A stretch of 64,000 nt of DNA from positions 165,412 to 229,411 of the forward strand of contig JAITLO010000034.1 of the NCBI GenBank assembly GCA_031277855.1. Direction: 5' to 3'. The notes beneath the pieces are model-generated. The model had not been told where the DNA came from and did not search any database. It was given only the letters and a program-made list of their open reading frames with translations. The translations under genes were made by a program, and so were the position numbers. Shown in pieces: positions 17,635 through 25,683 of this stretch. Position 1 is the first letter of the stretch. Every line of letters begins with the position of its first letter. The DNA is from Acidovorax sp. (GTDB lineage: Bacteria; Pseudomonadota; Gammaproteobacteria; Burkholderiales; Burkholderiaceae_C).

Positions 17635-18840
17635 TCAGCGCGCCAGCGCCTGCAGCTTTGGGGCAGGGCGCAGCCACCACAGCATGGCGGCCAGCACCGG
17701 CAACATGGCCCAGTTGATGGCCTGCCAGCCCAGGGTCTGCACCAGCAGGCCAGAGCCCATGGACATCAGCGCCGCCATGGCGCTGTTGCCCCATTCCATC
17801 ATGGGCTGGGCCAGGCGGCGCTCGGCAGGGTGGTGGGAGCGGGTGAGCAAATGGGTGCCGGCCAGCAGCACCAGATTCCAGCCCGCGCCCAGCAGCAGCG
17901 AGCTGGGCAGAAACTGCGCGACCTCTACCCCGCTGAGCGCCCACAGCGCGCTGGCGGCTAGCAGCAGCACGCCGCACAAGGCCACACGTGCAGGGCCGAA
18001 ACGGTCGACTGCCGGGCCTGCCAGCAGAGACGGAGCAAACATGCCCAGCACATGCCACTGGATCACCATGGCCGAGGCCTGCAAGCCATGGCCGCAGCCC
18101 AGCATGGCCAGTGGCGTGGCATTCATCACCAGAATCATCAGCCCATGGCCGCAGGCCGTCAGCAGCAAGGCCTGGCGGATGGCGGGGCGCTGCCACAGTG
18201 CGCGGCGGCTGGTGGCGACTCCTGTTTGAGGAGCGTTCGGTGCACCAGGCGCTTGCGTTACAGCCGGCTTTGTATGAGAGGCAGGCAAGGCCTGCAGCAC
18301 GGCGCAAGCCAGCGCGGCCAGGCCGGCCAGGGCCAGATAGGCACCGCCGAATGCCGGGCCCAGCAGGTGGCGGCTGTGCAAGGCCAGGCTGGGTGCCAGC
18401 AAGGCGGCGGCCATGCCGCCGGCCACCACCCAGGCAGAGGCGCGGCCCTGGTCGCTGGCGGCTACGCCTTCCAGCGCGGCAAAGCGGTAATAGCCGGCCG
18501 AGGCCTGGTAGGCCCCCACCAGCAGCACGCCCAGGCTGAACAGGGCAAAGCTGCCCAGCTGTATGCCGGCCATGCTGGTCAACCCGCCCACCATGCCCAG
18601 CAAGGCCCCGCGCTGCAGGGCCCGGCGCGTGCCGATGCTGGCCATCCAGCGGGCCATGGTGCCCACGGTCAGCAGATTGCCCACTATCAACAAGGCCAGC
18701 GGTGCGGTGGCCAGCTGGGGCCAGGGGGCGAGCTGCTGGCCGACCAGTCCGGTGAGGGTGATGCCGATGATGGAGCAGCTCCAGTACAGGGCCTGGCCCA
18801 GACTGAGCACGGCAAGCGCAGGGTGTTGGCGTATCAGCAT
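17635..18840 (-). CDS. Major facilitator superfamily transporter
   Basis: A 401-residue integral membrane protein with about 12 hydrophobic segments and a central hydrophilic loop (about residues 205-230, rich in P, A and T) separating two six-helix halves. It resembles YfcJ/CynX-like or 'MFS' sugar/drug permeases, without a motif that fixes a substrate; the [14 protein letters not shown] stretch is typical of one MFS subgroup annotated only as MFS transporter. Start at 18840 (MLIRQHP). Convergent context is absent; the 156-bp repeat copy lies upstream of it. Substrate unknown. Confidence 0.82.
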   Translation of the reverse strand: MLIRQHPALAVLSLGQALYWSCSIIGITLTGLVGQQLAPWPQLATAPLALLIVGNLLTVGTMARWMASIGTRRALQRGALLGMVGGLTSMAGIQLGSFALFSLGVLLVGAYQASAGYYRFAALEGVAASDQGRASAWVVAGGMAAALLAPSLALHSRHLLGPAFGGAYLALAGLAALACAVLQALPASHTKPAVTQAPGAPNAPQTGVATSRRALWQRPAIRQALLLTACGHGLMILVMNATPLAMLGCGHGLQASAMVIQWHVLGMFAPSLLAGPAVDRFGPARVALCGVLLLAASALWALSGVEVAQFLPSSLLLGAGWNLVLLAGTHLLTRSHHPAERRLAQPMMEWGNSAMAALMSMGSGLLVQTLGWQAINWAMLPVLAAMLWWLRPAPKLQALAR

Positions 18841-18897
18841 GATGATGGCCTTTGATTGGTGGTAGAAAAATCGAAGCCTTGGGGCTTCGTGGTGCTT

Positions 18898-19053
18898 CGT
18901 TTGGAGACGCCCATACAGCGCCTCATGCTTTGTTGCTCGCCCTTGCCGTGCGCAAGCACTGTCTGCGGGCGAGGCGTCGCGCCTGAAGCACTGTCTGGGC
19001 GTTGTGGGGTGGGGTGTAGGGCCCACTGCACTGCTCGGGCCCGCTCCGGCAGG
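18898..19053. repeat. 156-bp dispersed repeat, copy 1
   Basis: Starts CGTTTGGAG and ends CCGCTCCGGCAGG. It aligns along its whole length with 33408-33563, with shared blocks CCATACAGCG, TCATGCTTTGTTG, GTCGCGCCTGAAGC and GCCCGCTCCGGCAGG. It occupies most of the spacer between the MFS gene and the GlxA-type regulator. Confidence 0.85.
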
Positions 19054-19130
19054 TCTGGCAATGCAGCGGCCTCAGCTGTCTGCCATCGGGCTGGCAGCTG
19101 CCAATCAGTGGTTAGAAAAAATGGCTGTCT

Positions 19131-20216
19131 CTATCCAGCGCCAAAGCGCTGGGCAAAGGCCTGGGGGCTGATGGCCAGGTGACGTTGAAAGCTGCGCCTC
19201 AGGGTTTCGGCATGGCCAAAGCCGCACAGGCGGGCCACGGTGCTGACCGAGGCCTGGCGCTGGCTGAGCAACTGGCTGGCGGCGTTCAGGCGCACGCGCT
19301 CCACATAGCGTGCCGGGGTGGTGCCCAGCTCGCGCTGGAAGACCCGGGCCAGGGTACGCGGTGGCAGGCAGGCCTGGGCGGCCAGGCGCTCTACCGACAA
19401 GTCCTGGTGCAACTGGCTGGGTATCCACTCCAGCAGTTGCGCCAGCCGTGGTGCTTGTGTGGTCTCGGGCGAGAGCAGGGGGCTGAACTGGGCCTGGCCA
19501 CCGGGACGGCGCATAAACATCACCAGATGCCGGGCCACGGCCAGGGCCAGGGGACGGCCCAGGTCGGCCTCCACCAAGGCCAGGGCCAGATCGATGCCGG
19601 CCGTGACCCCGGCCGAGGTAAAGCGGCGCGATTGCACGGGGTGGCAGGCGTCATAGGTGTGCAGGCAGTCGCCATCGATATGGCTGTCTGGGCAGCTGCG
19701 CTGCAGCTGTTGCAGGCGCAGCCAATGGGTGGTGGCATGCACGCCATCGAGCAAACTGGCCTGGGCCAGCACCAGGGCGCCGGAGCAGACCGAGCCCATG
19801 CGCTGCACCTGGGGAGCGGCTTGCTGCAGCCAGTGGCGCAACCCGGGGTGGGCGGCGGCCGCATCGGCACCGTCACCTCCGGGCACCAGCACGGTGGTGG
19901 CAGGGCGCAGTGCCACGTCATCCCAGGCCGTATCGGCGTGCAACTGCAGGCCGGCCGTGCTGCGCACCAGGCCGGCGGCCTCGGCGGCAAACACCAGTTG
20001 GTAGTGGGGTGGCAAACCATGGCGGCGGCGCTCGTCATTGGCCGTGGCAAACACCTGCATGGGGCCGGTGATGTCCAGGCTCATCACGCCGGGATAGAGC
20101 AGGAGAATGACCTGGTGCTGCGCGCCGTCAGGGCTGGCAGGCTGGAGTGCGGTGGTGGATGCGGTGGCTGGCATGGCGCCAGTGTGCGGCGCAATTGCGG
20201 GTGGCAGCAAGGACAT
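19131..20216 (-). CDS. GlxA-family transcriptional regulator
   Basis: A 361-residue protein with an N-terminal DJ-1/PfpI-like domain (about residues 35-215; [10 protein letters not shown] and [11 protein letters not shown] with the elbow cysteine) and a C-terminal AraC-type domain (about 255-355; [20 protein letters not shown] and [11 protein letters not shown]). It is the second such regulator in the window after 7529-8536 and shares its architecture but is clearly diverged. Start at 20216 has AAGGTGGGA upstream; the frame continues further 5' but without domain support. It is divergent from lgt. Targets and effector are unknown. Confidence 0.85.
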   Translation of the reverse strand: MSLLPPAIAPHTGAMPATASTTALQPASPDGAQHQVILLLYPGVMSLDITGPMQVFATANDERRRHGLPPHYQLVFAAEAAGLVRSTAGLQLHADTAWDDVALRPATTVLVPGGDGADAAAAHPGLRHWLQQAAPQVQRMGSVCSGALVLAQASLLDGVHATTHWLRLQQLQRSCPDSHIDGDCLHTYDACHPVQSRRFTSAGVTAGIDLALALVEADLGRPLALAVARHLVMFMRRPGGQAQFSPLLSPETTQAPRLAQLLEWIPSQLHQDLSVERLAAQACLPPRTLARVFQRELGTTPARYVERVRLNAASQLLSQRQASVSTVARLCGFGHAETLRRSFQRHLAISPQAFAQRFGAG

Positions 20217-20310
20217 CGTTCCCACCTTTTTTGCCACTTTTTGTGAATGGAGCGCCAAACAGAGGGCCTCTGCCCGGGGCGTCGAACAGGGCTGCGGCAC
20301 AATCACTGCC

Positions 20311-21135
20311 ATGCTGATGTATCCCCAGATCAATCCCGTGGCCCTGCAACTGGGGCCGCTGGCCATCCACTGGTATGGCCTGACCTACCTGGCCGCCTTT
20401 GGCCTGTTTTTATGGCTGGGCACACGCCGCCTGCGCCAGCCGCCTTTCAGTCGCATGCAAGGTGAACTGGCCTGGACGCGCAAGGATGTGGAAGACATTT
20501 TGTTCCTGGGCGTGCTGGGGGTGATTGTGGGCGGGCGCCTGGGCTATTGCCTGTTCTACAAGCCCGAGTTCTATCTGGCCAACCCGCTGCAGATCTTTTA
20601 CGTCTGGGAAGGCGGCATGAGCTTTCACGGCGGCTTGCTGGGGGTGATTGCCTCCATGCTGTGGTTTGCCCGCTCGCGCCGGCGCCACTGGTTGCAGGTG
20701 GCCGATTTCGTGGCGCCCTGCGTGCCCACCGGCCTGGCGGCCGGGCGTGTTGGCAACTTCATCAACGGCGAGCTGTGGGGCCGTTTTGCCAGCCCCGAGC
20801 TGCCCTGGGCCATGGTGTTTCCGCAAAGCGGCTCGCTGCAGCCGCGCCATCCCTCGCAGATCTACCAGTTCTTGCTGGAAGGCCTGCTGCTGTTTGTGCT
20901 GCTGTGGCTGTATGCGCGCAAAGAGCATCGCCAGGGGCAGGTGGCTGCGGTGTTTTTGATGGGCTATGGACTGCTGCGTTTTGTGGCCGAGTACTTCCGC
21001 GAGCCCGATGATTTTCTGGGTCTGCTGTCGCTGGGCATGAGCATGGGCCAGTGGCTGTGCGTGCCCATGGTGGCTGCGGGCGCGGCGCTGTGGCTGTGGT
21101 CGCAGCGCAGCCAGCCTTTGCCGCAGTCAGTGTGA
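20311..21135 (+). CDS. lgt: Prolipoprotein diacylglyceryl transferase
   Basis: Inner-membrane enzyme transferring diacylglycerol from phosphatidylglycerol to the lipobox cysteine of prolipoproteins. The 274-residue protein begins [24 protein letters not shown], the family start with the conserved [23 protein letters not shown] (catalytic histidine region, about residues 103-110) and [14 protein letters not shown] (conserved Arg, Asn, Glu, about 146-159) follow, with seven hydrophobic segments. It stands alone, divergent from the GlxA-type regulator by about 95 bases. Confidence 0.96.
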   Translation: MLMYPQINPVALQLGPLAIHWYGLTYLAAFGLFLWLGTRRLRQPPFSRMQGELAWTRKDVEDILFLGVLGVIVGGRLGYCLFYKPEFYLANPLQIFYVWEGGMSFHGGLLGVIASMLWFARSRRRHWLQVADFVAPCVPTGLAAGRVGNFINGELWGRFASPELPWAMVFPQSGSLQPRHPSQIYQFLLEGLLLFVLLWLYARKEHRQGQVAAVFLMGYGLLRFVAEYFREPDDFLGLLSLGMSMGQWLCVPMVAAGAALWLWSQRSQPLPQSV

Positions 21136-21292
21136 CAGATAGGCGACAGATTTTGAGTGTGTCGGGTCTGCGAAGGGCCTGCGGCCTGCATAAGATGCTA
21201 TCTTTGCCATAGTGGCCGCAGCGCTGCTGCAGCCTCTTTTTTCGGGTGGTTCGGCCCGCATGGTGGCCGACCCTGATTGCAGGATCATCTTC

Positions 21293-22735
21293 ATGAACGT
21301 TGCCTCCGAATGGTTTGCCCGTGGCATGTCCTTGCTGCGTAACCCCCAACAGGCCAGCCCTGCAGAGGAAGCGAGCGCTGCGACGCGTCCGCTGGCGCAG
21401 CGCCTGAAATCCACCCTGCGCCGAGGTGCCGAGCCCAATCCTCCCCATGTGCTGCGCAAGCTGCTGGAGGACTTGCGGGCCACGGCCAATGAACGTGTCA
21501 GCGAGGTGGAAGGCGCGCGCCACGCCAAAGAGGTGATGGCCTGGTATGCCACGGCCACGGCGGCCCAGCGCCAGGATTTGTGGCAAATGCTGTGCGAGCT
21601 GTTCGGCCCGGATGCCAAGCGCCTGGATGCGGCGCTGGTCCAATGCGAAAAAGCCCAGTCGCCAAGCGAGCAGGCGCAGGCAGAGATTGCGCTGCGCCGT
21701 GCCCTGGTATCGGAGCGCACCCGGGTGTTGCAGCGCTTTTCCGTGCCGGAAGGCGGCATGCGTTTTCTGGTGGATTTGCGCGCCGAGCTGCTGGCGCTGA
21801 CCAAGGCCGATAAACGCTTTTTGCTGCTGGATGCCGAGCTGGAGTCGCTGTTTGCCACCTGGTTCGATATGGCGTTTTTGGAGCTGCGCCGCCTGAGCTG
21901 GGACTCGCCGGCATCGCTGCTGGAAAAGCTGATCCAGTACGAGGCCGTGCACGATATCCGCAGCTGGGCCGATCTGAAAAACCGCCTGGATTGCGACCGC
22001 CGCTGCTATGGATTCTTTCACCCCAAGCTGCCCAATGAGCCGCTGATTTTTGTGGAGGTGGCGCTGCTGGACCATATGGCAGCCGGTATCACGCCGCTGC
22101 TCGATGAGCATGCCGCGCCCGAAGACCTGGCCAAGGCGACTACGGCCATCTTCTACTCCATCAGCAACACCCAGACCGGGTTGCGCGGCGTGAGCTTTGG
22201 CAACTCGCTGATCAAGCATGTGGTGGAAACCTTGCTGGCCGAATTCCCCAAGCTCAAGCATTTCGCCACGCTCTCGCCCATTCCGGGCCTGCGCAGCTGG
22301 CTGCTGAAACAGGGCGACAAGCTGCTCGCACAGTGGGACGACAAGCGTCACCAGGAAGTGGCCAAGGCCTTGAAGACCCAGGCTCCGGTGAAGATGGCCG
22401 AGCTGGTGGCTGCAGCCGAACAAGGCGGTGCGCAGTGGAAAGAGGGCAGCGTGCTGCGCAATGCGGTGAGCTGGTGCGCAGCCCAGTATCTGGGGCGAGA
22501 GCTCAAGGAAGGCCGTCCGCTGGACCCGGTGGCACGCTTTCACCTGGGCAACGGAGCCCGTGTGGAGCGGCTGAACTGGGGTGGAGACCCGTCCAACAAG
22601 GGCATGAAGCAGTCGCTGGGCCTGATGGTCAACTACCTCTACGACTTGAAGCGCCTGGACAAGCACCGGGCGCTATTGGCCGATGGCAAGCTGCCGCTGT
22701 CGGCCGAGATGGAGGCGTTGTGCAAGAGCAAGTAG
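21293..22735 (+). CDS. Malonyl-CoA decarboxylase
   Basis: Cytosolic enzyme converting malonyl-CoA to acetyl-CoA and CO2. The 480-residue protein has an N-terminal helical regulatory domain (about residues 1-160) and a C-terminal GNAT-like catalytic domain. The catalytic serine lies in HFATLSPIPG and the catalytic histidine in ARFHLGNGA, both near the expected positions, and the C-terminus has the NYLYDL segment. The ATG at 21293 has AGGA 9 bases upstream; an ATG at 21260 and GTG at 21212 are alternatives. It begins a likely three-gene unit with a TctC-type protein and an enoyl-CoA hydratase, consistent with malonate or dicarboxylate use. Confidence 0.93.
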   Translation: MNVASEWFARGMSLLRNPQQASPAEEASAATRPLAQRLKSTLRRGAEPNPPHVLRKLLEDLRATANERVSEVEGARHAKEVMAWYATATAAQRQDLWQMLCELFGPDAKRLDAALVQCEKAQSPSEQAQAEIALRRALVSERTRVLQRFSVPEGGMRFLVDLRAELLALTKADKRFLLLDAELESLFATWFDMAFLELRRLSWDSPASLLEKLIQYEAVHDIRSWADLKNRLDCDRRCYGFFHPKLPNEPLIFVEVALLDHMAAGITPLLDEHAAPEDLAKATTAIFYSISNTQTGLRGVSFGNSLIKHVVETLLAEFPKLKHFATLSPIPGLRSWLLKQGDKLLAQWDDKRHQEVAKALKTQAPVKMAELVAAAEQGGAQWKEGSVLRNAVSWCAAQYLGRELKEGRPLDPVARFHLGNGARVERLNWGGDPSNKGMKQSLGLMVNYLYDLKRLDKHRALLADGKLPLSAEMEALCKSK

Positions 22736-22852
22736 ACACCCCCCTGAGGCGCTGCGCGCCTTCCCCCCGCTCTCGCATCGCACAGCGATGCGGGCAGGGG
22801 GACGACACCGGTGCTGCGGGGCGGCCCTTGCACGGTGTCTCTGGCCTGGGCT
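22736..22852. repeat. Dispersed palindromic repeat directly after a stop codon (copy 1)
   Basis: Starts ACACCCCCCTGAGGCGCTGC one base after the malonyl-CoA decarboxylase stop. Contains CCCCCC.../...GGGGG stem with GCATCGC/GCGATGC inner arms and ends with GGGGCGGCCCTTGCACGGTGTC. Same family as 24791, 41321, 44204, 45655 and 54161. Confidence 0.85.
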
Positions 22853-22957
22853 GTGGCGGTTTTCAGTGGCGGGATCACACGCAGGCGCTTGCGGTGTTGA
22901 AGGCATTCCAATGGGGACGGCCCGTGCGCTGTGCTGGCGGGGCATCTTGGAGTGGCA

Positions 22958-23950
22958 ATGCAGCGTAGACAGTTAGCTGCGCTGCTGGGCGCTGCGGGCT
23001 TGGGCATGGCTTTGCCAGCCTGGGCGCAAAAGTCGGGGGCTGCCAGCCGCCTGCCGCAGGGGGAGCTGGAGTTGACCGTTCCTTTTCCCGCAGGGGGGAA
23101 TTCCTCGCTGTTGGCCAAGGCGCTGGCGCGCCAGCTGACCAAGGAGATTGCCCAGCCGGTGCGTCTGGAGTATCGCGGTGGCGCAGGGGGTACGGTGGGG
23201 GCCAGCTATGTGGCCAAGTCGCCGCCTGATGGGCTGCATTTGTTGATTGGGGACAGCAGCATGCTGATCTCCCGCGCTTTGCTGCTGCAGCTGGACGTGG
23301 ATTTGTACGAGGACTTTGCGCCCCTGGCCCTGGTGGCCGAGATGCCTCAGGTGCTGCTGGTCAATCCGCGTCGCTTGAACACCCGCAGCTGGCCCGAGTT
23401 GCTGGCCGAGCTGCGGCGCCGGCCGCAGCGCTTTCGCTATGCCTCGGCGGGTATTGGTTCCTCCAACCATGTGGCAGGCGAATGGTTCAAGCACGAGATC
23501 GGTGCTTCGCTGGAGCATGTGCCCTACAAGGGCGCGGGGCCGGCCATGCTGGATGTGGTCCAGGGCAATGCCGATTTGATGATTGCAGGGCTGAGCTCGG
23601 CACTGCCGCATTTGCAGACCGAGCGGGTGCGGGCCATCTTTGTCACCAGTGCCGAGCGTTCGCCCTTGCTGCCGGAGGTGCCTACGGCGCGGGAGCTGGG
23701 GCTGACGGGCTTTCAGTCCCTGGCCTGGTATGGCGTTTTTGCCCCCAAGGCCACACCGGCGCCGGTGCAGGCGCAGCTGATCGAGGCGTTTAGGGCAATG
23801 GCCCAGGCGCAGGCCGTGCGCCAGGAGTGGCAGGCCATAGGGGCGCGCTGGCCTGGTTTGTATGGGGCGGACTTCGCCCGTTTTTTGCAAGACGAGATGA
23901 AGCACTGGGCCGGCATCGTGCGCGACATCGGCGCCAACCTGCGGCCCTGA
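22958..23950 (+). CDS. Bug/TctC-family extracytoplasmic binding protein
   Basis: A 330-residue periplasmic binding protein. Residues 1-23 form a signal peptide with twin arginine (MQRRQLAALLGAAGLG) and an AWA cleavage site. Bug signatures: LTVPFPAGGNSS (about residues 41-52), RLEYRGGAGGTVGA, VPYKGAGPAMLDV and LPEVPTARELGL. It is followed after 60 bases by an enoyl-CoA hydratase and preceded by malonyl-CoA decarboxylase, so it may capture malonate or a related acid for that pathway; no TctAB membrane pair is adjacent. Ligand is inference from context. Confidence 0.87.
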   Translation: MQRRQLAALLGAAGLGMALPAWAQKSGAASRLPQGELELTVPFPAGGNSSLLAKALARQLTKEIAQPVRLEYRGGAGGTVGASYVAKSPPDGLHLLIGDSSMLISRALLLQLDVDLYEDFAPLALVAEMPQVLLVNPRRLNTRSWPELLAELRRRPQRFRYASAGIGSSNHVAGEWFKHEIGASLEHVPYKGAGPAMLDVVQGNADLMIAGLSSALPHLQTERVRAIFVTSAERSPLLPEVPTARELGLTGFQSLAWYGVFAPKATPAPVQAQLIEAFRAMAQAQAVRQEWQAIGARWPGLYGADFARFLQDEMKHWAGIVRDIGANLRP

Positions 23951-24010
23951 TGCTGGCGGCTAGGCCCTGGAGTCAGGCCGCTGGGCTGTTAACTTTGTTG
24001 GATTTTTCCC

Positions 24011-24790
24011 ATGACTGGACATATCACGCTGCAGCCCTGGAGCGCGCAGCCCGAGCACCATGGCATCTACCGTGTCAGCGTACAACACGGTGGCAAGCTC
24101 AATGCCATGTCGCGTTCCATGTGGCTGCAGCTGAAAACGGTGTTCACCGAGCTGTCCCGGCGCAGCGATCTGCGCTGCGTGGTGGTGCAGGGCGAGGGTG
24201 AGGCTTTCTGTGCCGGTGGCGATATTGCCGAGTACCCGGGCTTTCGCTTTGAGGTGGATGCACTGGCGCATTTCCATGAGGCCGAGGTCTGGGGTGGGCT
24301 GCAGGCCATGCTGGATTGCCCGGTGCCGCTGATTGCCGCCATACGCGGCGCCTGCATGGGTGCCGGGGTGGAAATGGCCAGCTGCTGCGATCTGCGTCTG
24401 GCGGCGGTCGATGCCAAGTTTGGCGCACCGATCGCCAAGCTGGGCTTTCCCATGGCGCCGCGCGAGCTGGAGCTGGTGGGGCGTGAGCTGGGCAGCATGC
24501 TGGCGCGGCGCATGCTGCTGGAGGCCGCCGTTTTCAATGCGGCCGAGATGACGCAACAGGGCTTTATCGGCAGCGTGGTCGATGCCGCGCAGCTGGAAGC
24601 CGAGGTGCAGCGCACGGCCGAGCGGGTGGCCAGGCTTTCGCCCCAGGCAGCGCGGCTGAACAAGCAGGCATTGCGCGCCATTGCGGCCGGTGGTGCCCAG
24701 GCTGTGACCCAGCCCTATGCCTATGCCGACTCACGCGAGCACCGCGAGGGCATTGCGGCATTTTTGGAAAAGCGTACGGCGGTTTTTTGA
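24011..24790 (+). CDS. Enoyl-CoA hydratase/isomerase family protein
   Basis: A 259-residue crotonase-fold protein. The oxyanion-hole segments are visible: GEAFCAGGDIAEY (about residues 64-76) and IRGACMGAGVEMASCCDLR (about 113-131). The usual catalytic glutamate pair is partly altered: the first position in GAGVEMAS is present, the second lies in GAPIAKLGFP without a clear Glu, so activity as a decarboxylase, isomerase or hydrolase rather than a hydratase is possible. ATG at 24011. Genomic neighbours suggest malonate or acyl-CoA metabolism. Ends with the frame AVF and a stop directly followed by a dispersed repeat. Confidence 0.85.
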   Translation: MTGHITLQPWSAQPEHHGIYRVSVQHGGKLNAMSRSMWLQLKTVFTELSRRSDLRCVVVQGEGEAFCAGGDIAEYPGFRFEVDALAHFHEAEVWGGLQAMLDCPVPLIAAIRGACMGAGVEMASCCDLRLAAVDAKFGAPIAKLGFPMAPRELELVGRELGSMLARRMLLEAAVFNAAEMTQQGFIGSVVDAAQLEAEVQRTAERVARLSPQAARLNKQALRAIAAGGAQAVTQPYAYADSREHREGIAAFLEKRTAVF

Positions 24791-24912
24791 ACACCCCCCT
24801 GAGGCGCTGCGCGCCTTCCCCCCGCTCTTCGCATCGCAAGCGATGCGGGCAGGGGGACGCTGCCAGCGCTTCGGGGCGGCCCTTGCGCGGCAGCCCTGGC
24901 ACGGGCTGCGCC
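24791..24912. repeat. Dispersed palindromic repeat directly after a stop codon (copy 2)
   Basis: Begins ACACCCCCCTGAGGCGCTGC on the base after the enoyl-CoA hydratase stop and is nearly identical to the copy at 22736 through the GCATCGCAAGCGATGC hairpin and GGGGCGGCCCTTGC block. The remaining bases to 25131 hold no gene; a short segment around 24985-25010 (AAAACGGCTGCTAGCGC) resembles another degenerate intergenic motif, and AAGCGGCGCCCC/AAGCGCCGC near 25037-25060 may form a hairpin. Confidence 0.85.
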
Positions 24913-25131
24913 GGTTTGGGTTAGCAGGGCGTAGCAGTCCCACTTTGGCGCGGCCACGTCAGCATGAAGTATCGGATGGAAAATAAATCAAAACGGCTGC
25001 TAGCGCATATGGGGTACGCTGTGGGTGCTCTTAAAAGCAAAGCGGCGCCCCAAGCGCCGCCATGCGTGGGCAGGGTCATCAGGCCCTGCCGGGATTAAGC
25101 CAGCATTAGCAGCCGAGTAGGCTGCAGCGGC

Positions 25132-25575
25132 TTAGCGCAGCACCAGCACCGGAATCTCCGAGTGCGTGAGAACATGCTGTGTCTCGCTGCCCAGCAGCAG
25201 GCGCTTCAGACCTTTGCGGCCGTGCGAGGCCATGACGATCAGATCCGCTTTTTGCTTGGTGGCGGCCGACATGATGGCTTCGGCCACCAGGTCCGACTTG
25301 GCGATGCTGGTCTTGACCTTCACGCCCATGGCCTGGCCTTCTTCCTTGACCTTGTCGAGCATGGCCTGTGCCAGCTCGGACCATTTGGCTTCGATGCGCT
25401 TGATTTCCGTGTTGTCTACCGTGACGCCGCCTTCCAGGTAGCTGCGGGGGTAGCGAGGAACCACTTTGAGTGCCACCACGGTGGCGCCGCAAAGCTTGGC
25501 CAGCGACAGGGCGTTGGCCACGGCTTTGTCGGAAAGAGCGGAGCCATCGGTGGCCACCAGAATGCGTTCGTACAT
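25132..25575 (-). CDS. Universal stress protein, ATP-binding type
   Basis: A 147-residue UspA-domain protein. The start MYERILVATDGS and the nucleotide-binding motif ASHGRKGLKRLLLGSET (G-2x-G-9x-GS, about residues 116-132) identify an ATP-binding Usp. RBS TAGGAG lies ten bases upstream of ATG 25575. It is divergent from ccoI. A perfect Anr/FNR box at 25637-25650 is centred 68 bases upstream of its start; with a TSS near 25602 the box would sit at about -41.5, and a TCTAAGCT -10-like element lies in the right place. Induction under low oxygen is therefore likely. Confidence 0.92.
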   Translation of the reverse strand: MYERILVATDGSALSDKAVANALSLAKLCGATVVALKVVPRYPRSYLEGGVTVDNTEIKRIEAKWSELAQAMLDKVKEEGQAMGVKVKTSIAKSDLVAEAIMSAATKQKADLIVMASHGRKGLKRLLLGSETQHVLTHSEIPVLVLR

Positions 25576-25636
25576 GTGTTATCTCCTAAATTGCAAGCGG
25601 ACGGGTCAAAGCTTAGAGCGGTCGCTGCCGGCGACC

Positions 25637-25650
25637 TTGATGCACATCAA
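25637..25650. promoter_or_regulatory. Perfect Anr/FNR box between uspA and ccoI
   Basis: TTGATGCACATCAA, an exact match to TTGAT-N4-ATCAA and a full palindrome. Geometry suits class II activation of uspA. It is only 34 bases upstream of the ccoI ATG, so for ccoI it would imply an almost leaderless transcript or a different role. Confidence 0.88.
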
Positions 25651-25683
25651 TACGTTTATCATCGCGCCCGTTACGCTCCAGCC

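Noticed and set aside
24983..25010. Third repeat family with a TAGCTGC core (also near 9040, 36000, 41480, 44360, 57145)
   Set aside because: Shared words are too short and variable to align by eye; may be real in this bacterial family but is not supportable from this window alone.
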